This document shows, one piece after another, positions 44,881-53,970 of a DNA stretch of 64,000 nt; the stretch's first letter is position 1; every line of letters starts with the position of its first letter. The stretch is from Micromonospora sp. KC606. Its GTDB lineage: Bacteria; Actinomycetota; Actinomycetes; Mycobacteriales; Micromonosporaceae. The stretch spans positions 1-64,000 of the forward strand of contig NZ_SMKN01000003.1 in the NCBI RefSeq assembly GCF_004348675.1. The letters are read 5' to 3'. Below the pieces are notes generated by a model, which did no database searches, was not told where the DNA came from, and worked only from the letters and a program-made list of their open reading frames with translations. Both the position numbers and the translations under genes were made by a program.

Positions 44881-44916
44881 GGTGCGAATGACACAACCTG
44901 ACTCGCAATGCGCAAC
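44881..44916. promoter_or_regulatory. Two IclR-type dyads before the ferredoxin operon
   Basis: GGTGCGAATGACACAAC (44881-44897) agrees at 14 of 17 positions with the site in front of the BCCT gene. A second, reverse-strand copy, GTTGCGCATTGCGAGTC, occupies 44900-44916. They lie 15-50 nt upstream of the ferredoxin start. Confidence 0.55.
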
Positions 44917-45079
44917 AGTCTGGGCCGATGCGACGGCGCGTGTCAAGAGTTCTGCCGAGCACCGCGAGGTTCACGTCCGCCGTTTCGCCACACGTTTCCA
45001 CGCCCACGTGCGACCGCCGGAGGTCGGCGGCACTCATCACATTCATGCCGGATTCCGCCAGCATCTGGCGTGGGGTACG

Positions 45080-45096
45080 GTTGCGTAATGAGCAAC
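45080..45096. promoter_or_regulatory. IclR-type dyad over the iclR start codon
   Basis: GTTGCGTAATGAGCAAC has perfect 5-bp arms (GTTGC/GCAAC) and contains the ATG (45088-45090) of the regulator gene. Binding here would give negative autoregulation. TACGGT at 45076-45081 could be a -10 box for a leaderless mRNA, but the spacing is tight. Confidence 0.6.
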
Positions 45097-45903
45097 ACGG
45101 AGCAGATCGTGGGTCGGCGGACCGCACGCAACGGCACCGCAGACGGCCAGGGCGGCGTGCAGTCAGTCGACCGCGCAGTCAGCGTCCTGGAGATCCTTGC
45201 CCGCCAAGGCAGCGCCGGAGTCAGCGAGGTCGCCGCGGAGATCGGCGTACACAAGTCGACCGCCTTCCGGCTGCTCGCCGCGCTCGAGGACCGTGACCTG
45301 GTGGAGCAGAACTCCGAACGCGGCAAGTACCAGCTCGGATTCGGCATCCTCCGCCTGGCCAGCGCCATCCCCACCCGGACCGACCTGGTGCGCCAGGCCC
45401 AACCGGTCCTCGACGACCTCGCCCAACGACTGGGCGAGACGATCAACCTCGCGGTGATGCGCGAGCACTTCGCGGTGAATGTTCAACAGGCGCGCAGCTC
45501 GGCAGCGGTTGCCAGCCAGAACTGGGTGGGCCAGCTGACGCCGTTGCACGCGACCTCGAGCGGCAAGGTCCTCCTCGCCCACCTGAGCGAGGAGCGACTG
45601 AACGCGGTGCTCGACACAGCAGAACTGCCCGCCTACACCGAGCACACGATCACCTCCCGGAAGGCCCTCATCGAGGAGTTGACGAAGATCCGCGAAGAGG
45701 GATTCGCGACCGCATTCGAAGAGCTGGAGGCCGGGCTGAACGCGGCGGCGGCGCCCGTGCGAGACCACACCGGAACCATCGTCGCGGCGATGAGTGTCTC
45801 CGGCCCGGCCTTCCGGTTCGACAAGGCACGCATCGAGAGCATCAAGGGCGAGATCAAGGACGCCGGCGGTCGCGTCAGCCACCGGATGGGCTGGCTGGCC
45901 TGA
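45088..45903 (+). CDS. IclR-family regulator of the betaine/one-carbon genes
   Basis: A 271-residue IclR regulator. The N-terminal winged helix (S-V-D-R-A-V-S-V-L-E-I-L-A, then H-K-S-T-A-F-R-L-L-A-A-L, and the wing K-Y-Q-L-G) is followed by the effector domain, with H-A-T-S-S-G-K-V-L-L-A and the closing G-L-N-A-A-A-A-P-V-R-D. There is no Shine-Dalgarno sequence; a dyad covers the start. It is divergent from the ferredoxin operon. The same kind of dyad occurs upstream of the BCCT, purU and dimethylglycine oxidase genes, which makes this protein the probable regulator of the whole set. The effector may be betaine, dimethylglycine or sarcosine. Confidence 0.9.
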   Translation: MSNTEQIVGRRTARNGTADGQGGVQSVDRAVSVLEILARQGSAGVSEVAAEIGVHKSTAFRLLAALEDRDLVEQNSERGKYQLGFGILRLASAIPTRTDLVRQAQPVLDDLAQRLGETINLAVMREHFAVNVQQARSSAAVASQNWVGQLTPLHATSSGKVLLAHLSEERLNAVLDTAELPAYTEHTITSRKALIEELTKIREEGFATAFEELEAGLNAAAAPVRDHTGTIVAAMSVSGPAFRFDKARIESIKGEIKDAGGRVSHRMGWLA

Positions 45904-45943
45904 GACCCTGGTAAATAGGGGTTTCAGGTGTACTGGTGGCCGG

Positions 45944-46560
45944 TCAGCCGGCGGGGTCATGATGAACCGCCCAGCGGCGGTGCAGCACGACGAAGGTCGT
46001 CCGCCCGGCCAGCTTGGCCAGGATCCGCAGGGTGAGTCGCAGCTGCTCGGCGTCCCAGCCGACGAGGTGGCCGGCATGGCCGGAGTCGGCCCAGACCAGC
46101 CGGATGCCCGGGGAACACACGCGGACGGCCCAGAGCAGCGGCCGGGCGCCGTCGCGGTCTTGCAGGCCTGCGCCGGTGGCCAGGACCGCGAGCAGAAGCC
46201 CGCACGTGTCGACCGCGAGATCCGTTTGCGGCCGTTCACGCGTGTGCCAGCGTCGTAGCCGCGGCTGGACCTGGCGACGGTCGCCGCGCCGCGCAGCGAC
46301 TGGGAGTCGACCAGCGCGGCGGTCGGCTACGCGTGCCGGTGCTCGACCTGCTGGCGGACCTGTTCGAGCAGGTGGTTGCGGATGCGGGTGAGGGTGCCGT
46401 CGGCGGTCCAGGTCTCGAAGTAGTGGTAGACGAGTTTCGGGTGCGGGAAGTCGGCCGGCAGGGTGTCCCACTGGCAGCCGGTGCGGTCGAGGTAGCGGAT
46501 CGCGTCCACGACGCGTCGCGACGGGGATAGATGATCGGGCGTCCCCGACCGTTACCGGCC
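45944..46560 (-). pseudogene. Decayed IS5-type transposase
   Basis: Three frames together give one transposase: G-R-P-I-I-Y-P-R, then V-D-A-I-R-Y-L-D-R-T-G-C-Q-W-D-T-L-P and H-P-K-L-V-Y-H-Y-F, an in-frame TAG near 46331, A-A-L-V-D-S-Q-S-L-R-G-A, and after a frameshift D-T-C-G-L-L-L-A-V-L-A-T and V-W-A-D-S-G-H-A-G-H. The DDE catalytic Asp residues are partly still there, but the C-terminal W-V-V-E-R-T-F-like end is missing. No terminal repeats were recognised. It separates iclR from the BCCT gene. Confidence 0.8.
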
Positions 46561-46789
46561 GGCACGTGCGGGGCGGGGTTCGCCGATTCGGCGTCGCTGG
46601 CGTCCGACGGACAGTGCCGTGGCCTGCTGGCCGGGAGGTGATCGGCGAGGGGCGCCGGGGTCGATGCCACCACGCCGCCGACCCTCGCCAGCAGTCGGCT
46701 GACATCTCCTCGGCATCGAAGCCGTCACGCGACGCGTGCTTGCGCCGGGCGAATTCCGGGCTCACCCTCTGTTTCATTTGCCGCAAGGT

Positions 46790-46806
46790 GTTGCGGATCA
46801 CACAAC
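46790..46806. promoter_or_regulatory. IclR-type dyad upstream of the BCCT gene
   Basis: GTTGCGGATCACACAAC, with GTTG/CAAC arms, lies 60 nt before the BCCT start codon at the edge of the transposase remnant. Confidence 0.6.
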
Positions 46807-46866
46807 CTCGGATCTACAGTCGCACAACGCCCGGGCACGCGGAACCCACTGAAGGGACCTCGCCGC

Positions 46867-48513
46867 ATGACAACTACCGAGAATCCACCTGTGTCGCCAC
46901 GGCGCGAACGCATGACCCAGCTGCCGGTCGACAAGATCGTCATGGCCAGCTCCGCCACCCTGGCCGTCGGCTTCGTCCTCTGGGGCATCCTCGACAACGA
47001 CAGCCTGGCCACTGTCTCCGGGGACGCCCTGGCCTGGGTGATCAAGAGCTTCGGGTGGCTCTTCGTCCTCGCCAGCACAGCCTTCGTCCTGCTCGCAGTC
47101 ACACTCGCCTGCAGCCGCTTCGGCCGGATCCGGCTCGGAGCCGACGACGAGAGGCCGGAGTTCAGGACGATCAGCTGGGTCACCATGATGTTCAGCGCTG
47201 GCATGGGAATCGGCCTGATGTTCTACGGAGTCGCCGAGCCGCTCTCCCACCTGAGCGCGCCTCCCATGGGCCTGGCCGAGCCGAACACCGAGGAGAGCGC
47301 CCAGCTCGCGATGCAATACTCGTTCTTCCACTGGGCGTTCCACCCATGGGCGATGTACGCCGTGGTCGGACTGGCGCTCGCCTACTTCTCGTTCCGCCAC
47401 GGTCGGGCGAACCTGATCAGCTCGACGTTCTTCCCACTGCTGGGGAAGCGCACCGAAGGTGGGGCCGGACGAGCCATCGACACGTTCGCGATCTTTGCGA
47501 CCCTGTTCGGCTCCGCCACGTCCCTCGGCCTCGGGGCGCTCCAGATCAACTCCGGCCTGAACCAGCTCTACCAGCTCCCGAAGTCGACGCCGGTCGCGAT
47601 CGGCATCATCGCGGTGCTCACCTTCGCCTTCGTCGTTTCGGCGGTGAGCGGAGTTCACCGCGGCATCCAGTACCTCTCGAACACGAACATGGTTCTCGCG
47701 GTTGCCCTGCTCTTCTTCCTGTTCGTCGTGGGCCCGACGGTGTTCATCCTCAGCACCTTCACCGAGTCGGTGGGCGACTACCTGTACCAGCTCGCGCCGA
47801 TGAGCTTCCGCTCTGGCGCCTTCGGCGGCCAGGAGTGGCTCGGCGGATGGACCATCTTCTACTGGGCCTGGTGGATGTCGTGGACGCCCTTCGTCGGCGC
47901 GTTCATCGCACGCATCTCCCGCGGTCGAACCATCCGTCAGTTCGTCTTCGGCGTCGTGCTGGCGCCCAGCCTCGTGACCTTCGTCTGGTTCTCGATCCTG
48001 GGTGGCATCTCGATCAACCTGCAGCTCGGCGGCACCGACCTCTCCAGCGCACTCGCGGTCGGCCAAGAGACCGCGCTGTTCGAGCTGCTGCGCCAGTACC
48101 CGTGGTTCACGCTGACGGCCCTGATCGTGGTGATTCTCGTGGCGCTCTTCTTCATCTCGGGTGCGGACGCCGCCGCGCTGGTCATGGGCATGCTGTCGTG
48201 TCGCGGCCGCAGCGAGCCGCGCGCCCTCGTCACCGTCTTCTGGGGGGTGATGACGGGTGCCGTCGCGGCGATCCTGCTGTACGCCGGAGGCCTCGCCGCT
48301 TTGCAGACGCTGTGCATCCTGGCCGCGTTCCCCTTCATGTTCATCATGATCGGGGCCGGGGTCTCACTGGTGAAGGAGCTTCGCAAGGAGCCTGACCCTG
48401 GGCCCCCTCCGGGACGCCAGAAGCTCGAGATCTCCCTCGGCGCCTTCGACGAGACGAGCCCCGTCCCGGCGACGAATGGGAACTCCCCGGCGGCCCAGCA
48501 GCCACTCGTCTGA
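46867..48513 (+). CDS. BCCT-family betaine/choline transporter
   Basis: A 548-residue secondary transporter with 12 predicted helices. BCCT signatures are present: G-M-G-I-G-L-M-F-Y-G-V-A-E-P in TM3, F-H-W-A-F-H-P-W-A-M-Y-A, and W-A-W-W-M-S-W-T-P-F-V-G in TM8, which carries the Trp box for trimethylammonium binding. I-A-R-I-S-R-G-R-T-I-R follows. The TM3 M-G-I-G-L pattern suits H+- or Na+-coupled betaine carriers. Given the downstream pathway, glycine betaine is the expected substrate. An IclR dyad precedes it and a long hairpin follows it. Confidence 0.92.
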   Translation: MTTTENPPVSPRRERMTQLPVDKIVMASSATLAVGFVLWGILDNDSLATVSGDALAWVIKSFGWLFVLASTAFVLLAVTLACSRFGRIRLGADDERPEFRTISWVTMMFSAGMGIGLMFYGVAEPLSHLSAPPMGLAEPNTEESAQLAMQYSFFHWAFHPWAMYAVVGLALAYFSFRHGRANLISSTFFPLLGKRTEGGAGRAIDTFAIFATLFGSATSLGLGALQINSGLNQLYQLPKSTPVAIGIIAVLTFAFVVSAVSGVHRGIQYLSNTNMVLAVALLFFLFVVGPTVFILSTFTESVGDYLYQLAPMSFRSGAFGGQEWLGGWTIFYWAWWMSWTPFVGAFIARISRGRTIRQFVFGVVLAPSLVTFVWFSILGGISINLQLGGTDLSSALAVGQETALFELLRQYPWFTLTALIVVILVALFFISGADAAALVMGMLSCRGRSEPRALVTVFWGVMTGAVAAILLYAGGLAALQTLCILAAFPFMFIMIGAGVSLVKELRKEPDPGPPPGRQKLEISLGAFDETSPVPATNGNSPAAQQPLV

Positions 48514-48529
48514 ATCGGCACCTTCCCGC

Positions 48530-48572
48530 CCGGCCGGGAGCCGGACCTTCACGGGTCCAGGCTCCCGGCCGG
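48530..48572. terminator. Strong hairpin after the BCCT gene
   Basis: CCGGCCGGGAGCC (48530-48542) pairs with GGCTCCCGGCCGG (48560-48572), and an inner GGACC/GGTCC stem (48543-48547 with 48554-48558) extends it. The structure starts 17 nt after the stop codon, so purU likely has its own promoter. Confidence 0.8.
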
Positions 48573-48679
48573 CTGGCGTTCCGGACGCGAGGACCTGCAC
48601 CACCGGACGAAGTGAGCGTCCAGCATCGAAGAAGCGACAGACTCAGCTCTTGACCTGCGCCTGCGCTTCAAGGCAGTCT

Positions 48680-48715
48680 GTTGCGTATAACTCACTGAGT
48701 TGTGTAATACGCAAA
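48680..48715. promoter_or_regulatory. Paired IclR-type sites upstream of purU
   Basis: GTTGCGTATAACTCACT (48680-48696) and GTTGTGTAATACGCAAA (48699-48715) are two copies of the motif. In addition TTGCGTAT (48681-48688) and ATACGCAA (48707-48714) form a perfect 8-bp inverted repeat. The second copy abuts the AAAGGAG ribosome site of purU. Confidence 0.7.
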
Positions 48716-48724
48716 GGAGTTGCC

Positions 48725-49591
48725 ATGGCATCCCGCCCCTCCGCCGGTCATGAGTACGTGCTCACGCTGACGTGCCCGGAGGGAGCGGGCATCGTCTTTG
48801 CGGTGAGTCGCTTCGTGATGGAGCACGGCGGAAACATCAACGCCAGCCATCAGTTCGACGACCGGCTCACCGATACGTTCTTCATGCGGGTGCAGTTCCG
48901 CTTGGAGGGCGCGTCCGCCGACGCGCTGCGGCGGGACTTCGCCTCGGTGGCGAGCCAGTTCGCCATGGCCTGGCAGCTCCACGACGTCCACACGCCGACA
49001 CGTACGCTCCTGATGGTTTCCCGCTTCGGGCACTGCCTGAACGACCTGGTGTTCCGCACACGAACCGGTGCGCTCAACATCGAGATCCCGGCAATCGTGT
49101 CCAACCACCGCGACTACGAGGCGGTCGCGGAGGCGAATGACATTCCGTTCTTCCACGTGCCGGTCACCCCCGAGACGAAGCCCGCGGCTGAGGCGCGCCT
49201 GCTCGAGCTGGTGGACGAGCTCGACGTCGACCTCGTCGTCCTCGCCCGCTACATGCAGGTCCTCTCCAACGGACTGTGTGGCAAGCTCGAGGGACGCGCG
49301 ATCAACATCCACCACTCCTTCCTGCCGAGCTTCAAGGGTGCCAAGCCCTACCACCAGGCCCACGCTCGCGGCGTCAAGCTGGTCGGAGCCACGGCCCACT
49401 ACGTCACGCCGGACCTGGACGAGGGACCGATCATCGAGCAGGACGTGGTCCGTGTCGACCACTCGCTGGACCCGGCTGAGATGGCCGCCGCAGGCCGTGA
49501 CGTCGAGGCGCAGGTGCTCGCGCGCGCAATCCGCTGGCACAGTGAGCACCGCGTGCTCCTCGACCGCAACCGCACCGTCGTTTTCCGCTGA
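48725..49591 (+). CDS. purU: Formyltetrahydrofolate deformylase
   Basis: A 288-residue PurU that hydrolyses 10-formyl-THF to formate and THF. An N-terminal ACT domain (residues about 8-85, [14 protein letters not shown]) is followed by the formyltransferase fold with the Asn/His/Asp set: [14 protein letters not shown], and [15 protein letters not shown] 48725 follows AAAGGAG. It regenerates free THF for the demethylating oxidases; the formate goes to the molybdopterin enzyme at 37348. It begins the purU-mscR-MBL group. Confidence 0.94.
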   Translation: MASRPSAGHEYVLTLTCPEGAGIVFAVSRFVMEHGGNINASHQFDDRLTDTFFMRVQFRLEGASADALRRDFASVASQFAMAWQLHDVHTPTRTLLMVSRFGHCLNDLVFRTRTGALNIEIPAIVSNHRDYEAVAEANDIPFFHVPVTPETKPAAEARLLELVDELDVDLVVLARYMQVLSNGLCGKLEGRAINIHHSFLPSFKGAKPYHQAHARGVKLVGATAHYVTPDLDEGPIIEQDVVRVDHSLDPAEMAAAGRDVEAQVLARAIRWHSEHRVLLDRNRTVVFR

Positions 49592-49647
49592 ACGGCTCAA
49601 TCCGGCCTGATCGGCCGACCAACATCCCGCCCGCAACAAGGAGAGTC

Positions 49648-50733
49648 ATGCCCGTCACCGTCCAGGGAGTCATCGCCCGCAGCAAGGGAGCTCCGGTCGA
49701 GGTGGTCGACATCGTCGTGCCGGATCCAGGTCCGGGTGAGGCCGTGGTTCAGGTTCAGGCCTGCGGCGTCTGCCACACGGATCTGCACTATCGGGAGGGC
49801 GGAATCAGCGACGAGTTCCCGTTCCTCCTCGGCCACGAGGCCGCCGGCGTCGTCGAGGCCGTCGGCCCGGGCGTCACCGAGGTCGCTCCGGGCGACTTCG
49901 TCGTCCTCAACTGGCGAGCCGTGTGCGGACAGTGCCGGGCGTGCGCGAAGGGCAAGCCCGTCTACTGCTTCAACACGCACAACGCCCAGCAGCGCATGAC
50001 CCTCACCGACGGAACTCCCCTGTCCCCCGCCCTGGGAATCGGTGCGTTCGTCGAGAAGACGCTCGTCGCGGCCGGTCAGTGCACCAAGGTTGATCCCGAG
50101 ATCGGGGCAAGCGCTGCCGGGCTCCTCGGATGCGGCGTCATGGCGGGCTTTGGTGCCGCCGTGAACACCGGTGGCGTCGGACGCGGCGATTCGATCGCCG
50201 TCATCGGTTGCGGTGGCGTGGGCAACGCCGCCATCGCTGGAGCAAGGCTCGCGGGCGCCACCACGATCATCGCCGTGGACGTCGACGACAAGAAGCTGGA
50301 CTGGGCCAGGGGCTTCGGCGCGACGCACACCGTGAACTCTCGCGTCGAGGACGCCGTCCAGGCGATCCGTGGCCTGACGGGCGGGTTCGGTGCCGACGTC
50401 GTCGTGGACGCCGTCGGTCGCCCTGAGACGTACCAGCAGGCGTTCTACGCGCGCGACCTGGCCGGAACCGTGGTCCTCGTCGGCGTCCCCACTCCCGACC
50501 TGCAGATCACGCTGCCGCTTCTGGAGGTCTTCGGTCGCGGCGGCGCCCTGAAGTCGTCGTGGTACGGCGACTGCCTGCCCTCCCGGGACTTTCCGATGCT
50601 GGTCGACCTTGCCCAGCAGGGCCGCTTCCCCCTGTCCGACTTCATCACCGAGACCATCCCCTTGGACGGCGTCGAGAACGCCTTCGCGAAGATGCACCAC
50701 GGCGAGGTGCTCCGCTCGGTGGTCGAACTGTGA
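49648..50733 (+). CDS. mscR: S-(hydroxymethyl)mycothiol dehydrogenase
   Basis: A 361-residue zinc alcohol dehydrogenase that oxidises the mycothiol adduct of formaldehyde. The catalytic zinc ligands are in C-G-V-C-H-T-D and G-H-E-A-A-G, the structural zinc loop is [15 protein letters not shown], and NAD binds at G-C-G-G-V-G-N-A-A. It has the W-R-A-V-C-G-Q and A-F-V-E-K-T-L segments of the mycothiol-specific branch. Formaldehyde is produced by the betaine oxygenase, which explains its place here. ACAAGGAG lies 9 nt before the ATG. Confidence 0.92.
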   Translation: MPVTVQGVIARSKGAPVEVVDIVVPDPGPGEAVVQVQACGVCHTDLHYREGGISDEFPFLLGHEAAGVVEAVGPGVTEVAPGDFVVLNWRAVCGQCRACAKGKPVYCFNTHNAQQRMTLTDGTPLSPALGIGAFVEKTLVAAGQCTKVDPEIGASAAGLLGCGVMAGFGAAVNTGGVGRGDSIAVIGCGGVGNAAIAGARLAGATTIIAVDVDDKKLDWARGFGATHTVNSRVEDAVQAIRGLTGGFGADVVVDAVGRPETYQQAFYARDLAGTVVLVGVPTPDLQITLPLLEVFGRGGALKSSWYGDCLPSRDFPMLVDLAQQGRFPLSDFITETIPLDGVENAFAKMHHGEVLRSVVEL

Positions 50734-51359
50734 GCGCGGCGCAGGTCACCCGCGTCGTCACCGCCGGCACGTTCAGCCTCGACGGCGGCACGTGGGACGT
50801 CGAGAACAACGTCTGGGTGCTCGGCGACGAGAGCGAGTGCGTCATCATCGACGCGGCTCACCAGGCAGAGCCGATCCTCAAGGCAGTCGCCGGCCGCCGG
50901 GTACGAGCGATTCTGCTCACCCACGCCCACAACGACCACATCAACGCGGTCCAGGAGCTGACCACGGCAACGGGCGCGCCCTCGTTCCTGCACCCCGAGG
51001 ACAGGGTCTTGTGGGACATGGTCCACCCGTTCGCGCCAGACCGCGACCTCGCGGATGGCGATGTCTTTCAGGTGGGTGGTGCCTCTCTCGTGGTACTGCA
51101 CACGCCCGGCCACGCGCCAGGCGCCTGCTCCTTCTACAGCCCGGAGCTCCGGGCCGTGTTCACCGGCGACACTCTCTTCAGCGGCGGCCCGGGCGCGACG
51201 GGACGTTCGTTCAGCGACTTCCCGACGATCATCGGCTCGATCCGCGACACGTTGCTCTCCCTGCCGGGGGACACAGTGGTTCACACAGGTCACGGTGGCG
51301 ACACCACGGTGGGGACCGAGGCCGCTGGCCTGGAGGACTGGATCGCGCGAGGGTACTGA
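50730..51359 (+). CDS. MBL-fold hydrolase, probable S-formylmycothiol hydrolase
   Basis: A 209-residue metallo-beta-lactamase fold enzyme. The metal motif is T-H-A-H-N-D-H, followed by the later ligands in P-G-H-A-P-G and F-T-G-D-T-L-F, and the final H in T-G-H-G-G-D-T-T. The GTG at 50730 overlaps the mscR stop by 4 nt. In actinobacteria an MBL gene is regularly paired with mscR and is believed to release formate from S-formylmycothiol. That makes it glyoxalase-II-like in mechanism. The exact substrate is inferred from the pairing. Confidence 0.85.
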   Translation: MSAAQVTRVVTAGTFSLDGGTWDVENNVWVLGDESECVIIDAAHQAEPILKAVAGRRVRAILLTHAHNDHINAVQELTTATGAPSFLHPEDRVLWDMVHPFAPDRDLADGDVFQVGGASLVVLHTPGHAPGACSFYSPELRAVFTGDTLFSGGPGATGRSFSDFPTIIGSIRDTLLSLPGDTVVHTGHGGDTTVGTEAAGLEDWIARGY

Positions 51360-51643
51360 TGCGGTCGCAGCCTGTCTGCCTCGACCACGCGGCAAGCACG
51401 CCGATGTATCCCGAGGCAGTCGCGGCCATGAACCCGCCAGCTCGCCCAGGTCGGCAGCCCGTCCTCGCTGCATCCCTCGGGCCGGAGCGCGCGGCGGCTG
51501 GTCGAGGAACTGGCGAAGCGATCGTCGCCTCGCTCAACGCCAGGCCAAGCGAGATCGGGTTCACTTCCGGTGCTACCGAGTCGGACAACCTGGCGGTCAA
51601 GGGCATCTACTGGTCACGGCGTCGGGAAGATCTCCGTCGCTAG
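51359..51643 (+). pseudogene. N-terminal remnant of a cysteine desulfurase (IscS/NifS)
   Basis: The frame starts C-L-D-H-A-A-S-T-P-M-Y-P-E-A-V and ends F-T-S-G-A-T-E-S-D-N-L-A-V-K-G-I-Y-W, both hallmarks of NifS-type enzymes. The middle (about 30 codons) is out of frame: the correct V-G-S-P-S-S-L-H-P-S-G-R-S-A-R-R appears in another frame. The PLP-binding part is absent. ATG 51359 overlaps the MBL stop, so the remnant is still attached to that operon. Confidence 0.8.
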
Positions 51644-51652
51644 CGAACTGCG

Positions 51653-51958
51653 GTGTTGATGGGCGCTGCGCAGAACGAGTGGGACCTGATCGAGACGTCG
51701 ATCCAGACCCTGCCCGGCCTCGATGTGCTACACGAAGCGGCCCTGAGCGCGGCACGCGGCGTGCTGGGGGACGAGGCCTTCAACCAGGCGTTGGTGCACC
51801 GGGGACCGGGCAACAGGGAGACCGCCGAGGCGTTGGTCATCTCCCCGCGTACCGTCGAGACCCACGTGCAGAACGTCCTCAGCAAGCTCGGGTTCACCAG
51901 CCGGAGGCAGCTGGCCGTCTGGATCGGTGAGCAGGCGTCCGGCACGGGTGACCTGTGA
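51653..51958 (+). pseudogene. C-terminal fragment of a LuxR-type regulator
   Basis: This 101-codon frame contains L-G-D-E-A-F-N-Q-A-L, usual at the end of large LuxR/AAA regulators, joined directly to the HTH end V-I-S-P-R-T-V-E-T-H-V-Q-N-V-L-S-K-L-G-F. The segment that normally lies between, including the L-T-x-R-E start of the HTH, is missing. It cannot form a complete DNA-binding domain. It lies between the cysteine desulfurase remnant and the convergent sdaA. Confidence 0.7.
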
Positions 51959-51967
51959 GACCCGGAC

Positions 51968-53338
51968 TCAGCACTCGATGACGTTGACCGCCAGACCGCC
52001 TCGGGCGGTCTCCTTGTACTTGTCCTTCATGTCGCGGCCGGTGTCTCGCATGGTCTTGATCGCCTTGTCGAGGCTGACCTTGTGGCTGCCGTTCCCGTAG
52101 ATCCCCAGGCGCGCCGCGTTGATGGCCTTCATCGAAGCGATCGCATTCCGCTCGATGCACGGGATCTGCACCAGGCCGCCCACCGGATCACAAGTGAGGC
52201 CCAGGTTGTGCTCGATCCCGACCTCGGCTGCGTTCTCGACCTGGGACGGCGTACCGCCGAGGACCTCGGCCAGGCCACCCGCGGCCATCGAGCAGGCCGA
52301 CCCCACCTCACCCTGGCAACCGACTTCCGCTCCGGAGATCGACGCGTTCATCTTGAAGAGGATCCCGATCGCAGCAGCGGTCAGCAGGAAGCGGACGACA
52401 CCGTCGTCGGCGGCCCCTGGAACGAACCGGACGTAGTAGTGCAGCACCGCAGGGATGATGCCGGCGGCCCCGTTGGTCGGTGCAGTCACGATCCGGCCAC
52501 CAGAGGCGTTCTCCTCATTCACGGCCAGCGCGTAGAGGTTCACCCAGTCGACGACATGGAGCGGGTCGTCGAACCCCTTGGCAGAGAGGTCCCGGTAGAG
52601 GCTGGGCGCGCGGCGAGGCACCCGCAGTCCACCCGGAAGAACACCCTCCCGATGGAACCCACGCTCGACGCAGTCGGCCATGACCGACCAGAGGTGGAGC
52701 ATCCCCTCGCGGATCTCCGGCTCAGAGCGCCAGGACAGCTCGTTGGCCAGCATGACGTCGCTGATCGAGAGCTGCTCACGAGCGCAGATCTCCAGCAGCT
52801 CCGCGCCCGTGCTGAATGGGAACTTGACGGGGGTGTTGTCGACGACGACCCGGTCTGCCCCGGTGGCCTCTTCATCCACGACGAATCCGCCGCCGACCGA
52901 GTAGTAGGTCCGAAAGCTGATTTCGACCTCGTCGTCGTCGTACGCGGCGAACGTCATGCCGTTGGGATGGGCAGCGAGGCTCCTGCGCCGGTGCATGACC
53001 AGGTCGGAGTCGACATCGAACCGGACCGGTGCCTCGCCGTTGAGGACGAGGATGCCGGTTTCCCGGATCACGTCGATCCGGCCATCGACCCGGTCGGGGT
53101 CGGTCGTCGCCGGGTCTTCGCCCTCGAGGCCGAGCACGACCGCCTTGGGCGAGCCGTGCCCATGGCCGGTGGCACCCAGCGACCCGAACAACTCGGCACG
53201 CACCCGACGCACGTCCGCGAGCCGCCCGGTCTTCGCCAGCCCGTCGATGAACCGCTTCGCGGCGCGCATCGGACCGACCGTGTGCGACGACGACGGGCCG
53301 ATGCCGACGGAGTAGAGGTCGAACGCAGACAGTGCCAT
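51968..53338 (-). CDS. sdaA: L-serine ammonia-lyase, iron-sulfur type
   Basis: A 456-residue single-chain serine dehydratase that converts serine to pyruvate and ammonia with a 4Fe-4S cluster. The beta domain starts [20 protein letters not shown]. The cluster cysteines are in [12 protein letters not shown] and in [16 protein letters not shown]. It closes the route betaine to sarcosine to glycine to serine to pyruvate. ATG 53338 overlaps the soxG stop in a TGATG junction, and it is the last gene of the catabolic operon. Confidence 0.95.
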   Translation of the reverse strand: MALSAFDLYSVGIGPSSSHTVGPMRAAKRFIDGLAKTGRLADVRRVRAELFGSLGATGHGHGSPKAVVLGLEGEDPATTDPDRVDGRIDVIRETGILVLNGEAPVRFDVDSDLVMHRRRSLAAHPNGMTFAAYDDDEVEISFRTYYSVGGGFVVDEEATGADRVVVDNTPVKFPFSTGAELLEICAREQLSISDVMLANELSWRSEPEIREGMLHLWSVMADCVERGFHREGVLPGGLRVPRRAPSLYRDLSAKGFDDPLHVVDWVNLYALAVNEENASGGRIVTAPTNGAAGIIPAVLHYYVRFVPGAADDGVVRFLLTAAAIGILFKMNASISGAEVGCQGEVGSACSMAAGGLAEVLGGTPSQVENAAEVGIEHNLGLTCDPVGGLVQIPCIERNAIASMKAINAARLGIYGNGSHKVSLDKAIKTMRDTGRDMKDKYKETARGGLAVNVIEC

Positions 53339-53970
53339 CAAGCGCCCCTGAGAGCCGGACGGTCCGGCGTGAACTCCTGCATCGCGTCGAGCAGCCAACG
53401 CGCGACGTACGGCGCGAAGGACCCCCGGGGCAGCAGCCGGAACAGGTTCGGGTCGACCTTCCACAGCAGCAGCGGGATCCGGGCGAGAGTAGTGGCGATC
53501 GCCGTTCCGTCGTCGAAGGCGCGTGGGTGGAGATCGGCCGGGCAGCCCTTCTCCAGGACCCCACGGGCGCTCGGCCCCGAGATTTCGAGGACAGTGCGGT
53601 TCGCGGAGACATCAACGACAGCCGCGTGGGCGGCGGCTCCGGTGTCCCGTAGCTCCGCCAGGGCGTCGGAGACCCCCTTGACGAGGACGTCCGCGCCCAT
53701 CTGGGAGACGACGAGCCACTCGTCCGGGCCCAGCCAGAGCACGTCGTGCGCGTCCTGGCTCGTGACCTCACCGCAGGCTCGGGGGAGCCTGGTCCCGAGG
53801 ACCTGTTCGATCCGGCGGGCGGCTTCCGAGCGCGGATCCACCCGCAGGCTCACCATGGTGAGCCAGGGCCGCTCCAGGAGCCGCACGGATTGCTCACCGG
53901 CCGCGCCGTTGCGAATGTCCGCGCTGAGCCCGTCGAGCGGGCTGCGCCGCAGCCCTGTCAGATCAGCCAT
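53338..53970 (-). CDS. soxG: Sarcosine oxidase gamma subunit
   Basis: A 210-residue small subunit of heterotetrameric sarcosine oxidase. The fold is GcvT-like without catalytic function: [11 protein letters not shown] and [16 protein letters not shown] are diagnostic. ATG 53970 is used; a GTG at 53973 is in frame directly before it. It overlaps soxA by 8 nt. Confidence 0.93.
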   Translation of the reverse strand: MADLTGLRRSPLDGLSADIRNGAAGEQSVRLLERPWLTMVSLRVDPRSEAARRIEQVLGTRLPRACGEVTSQDAHDVLWLGPDEWLVVSQMGADVLVKGVSDALAELRDTGAAAHAAVVDVSANRTVLEISGPSARGVLEKGCPADLHPRAFDDGTAIATTLARIPLLLWKVDPNLFRLLPRGSFAPYVARWLLDAMQEFTPDRPALRGA

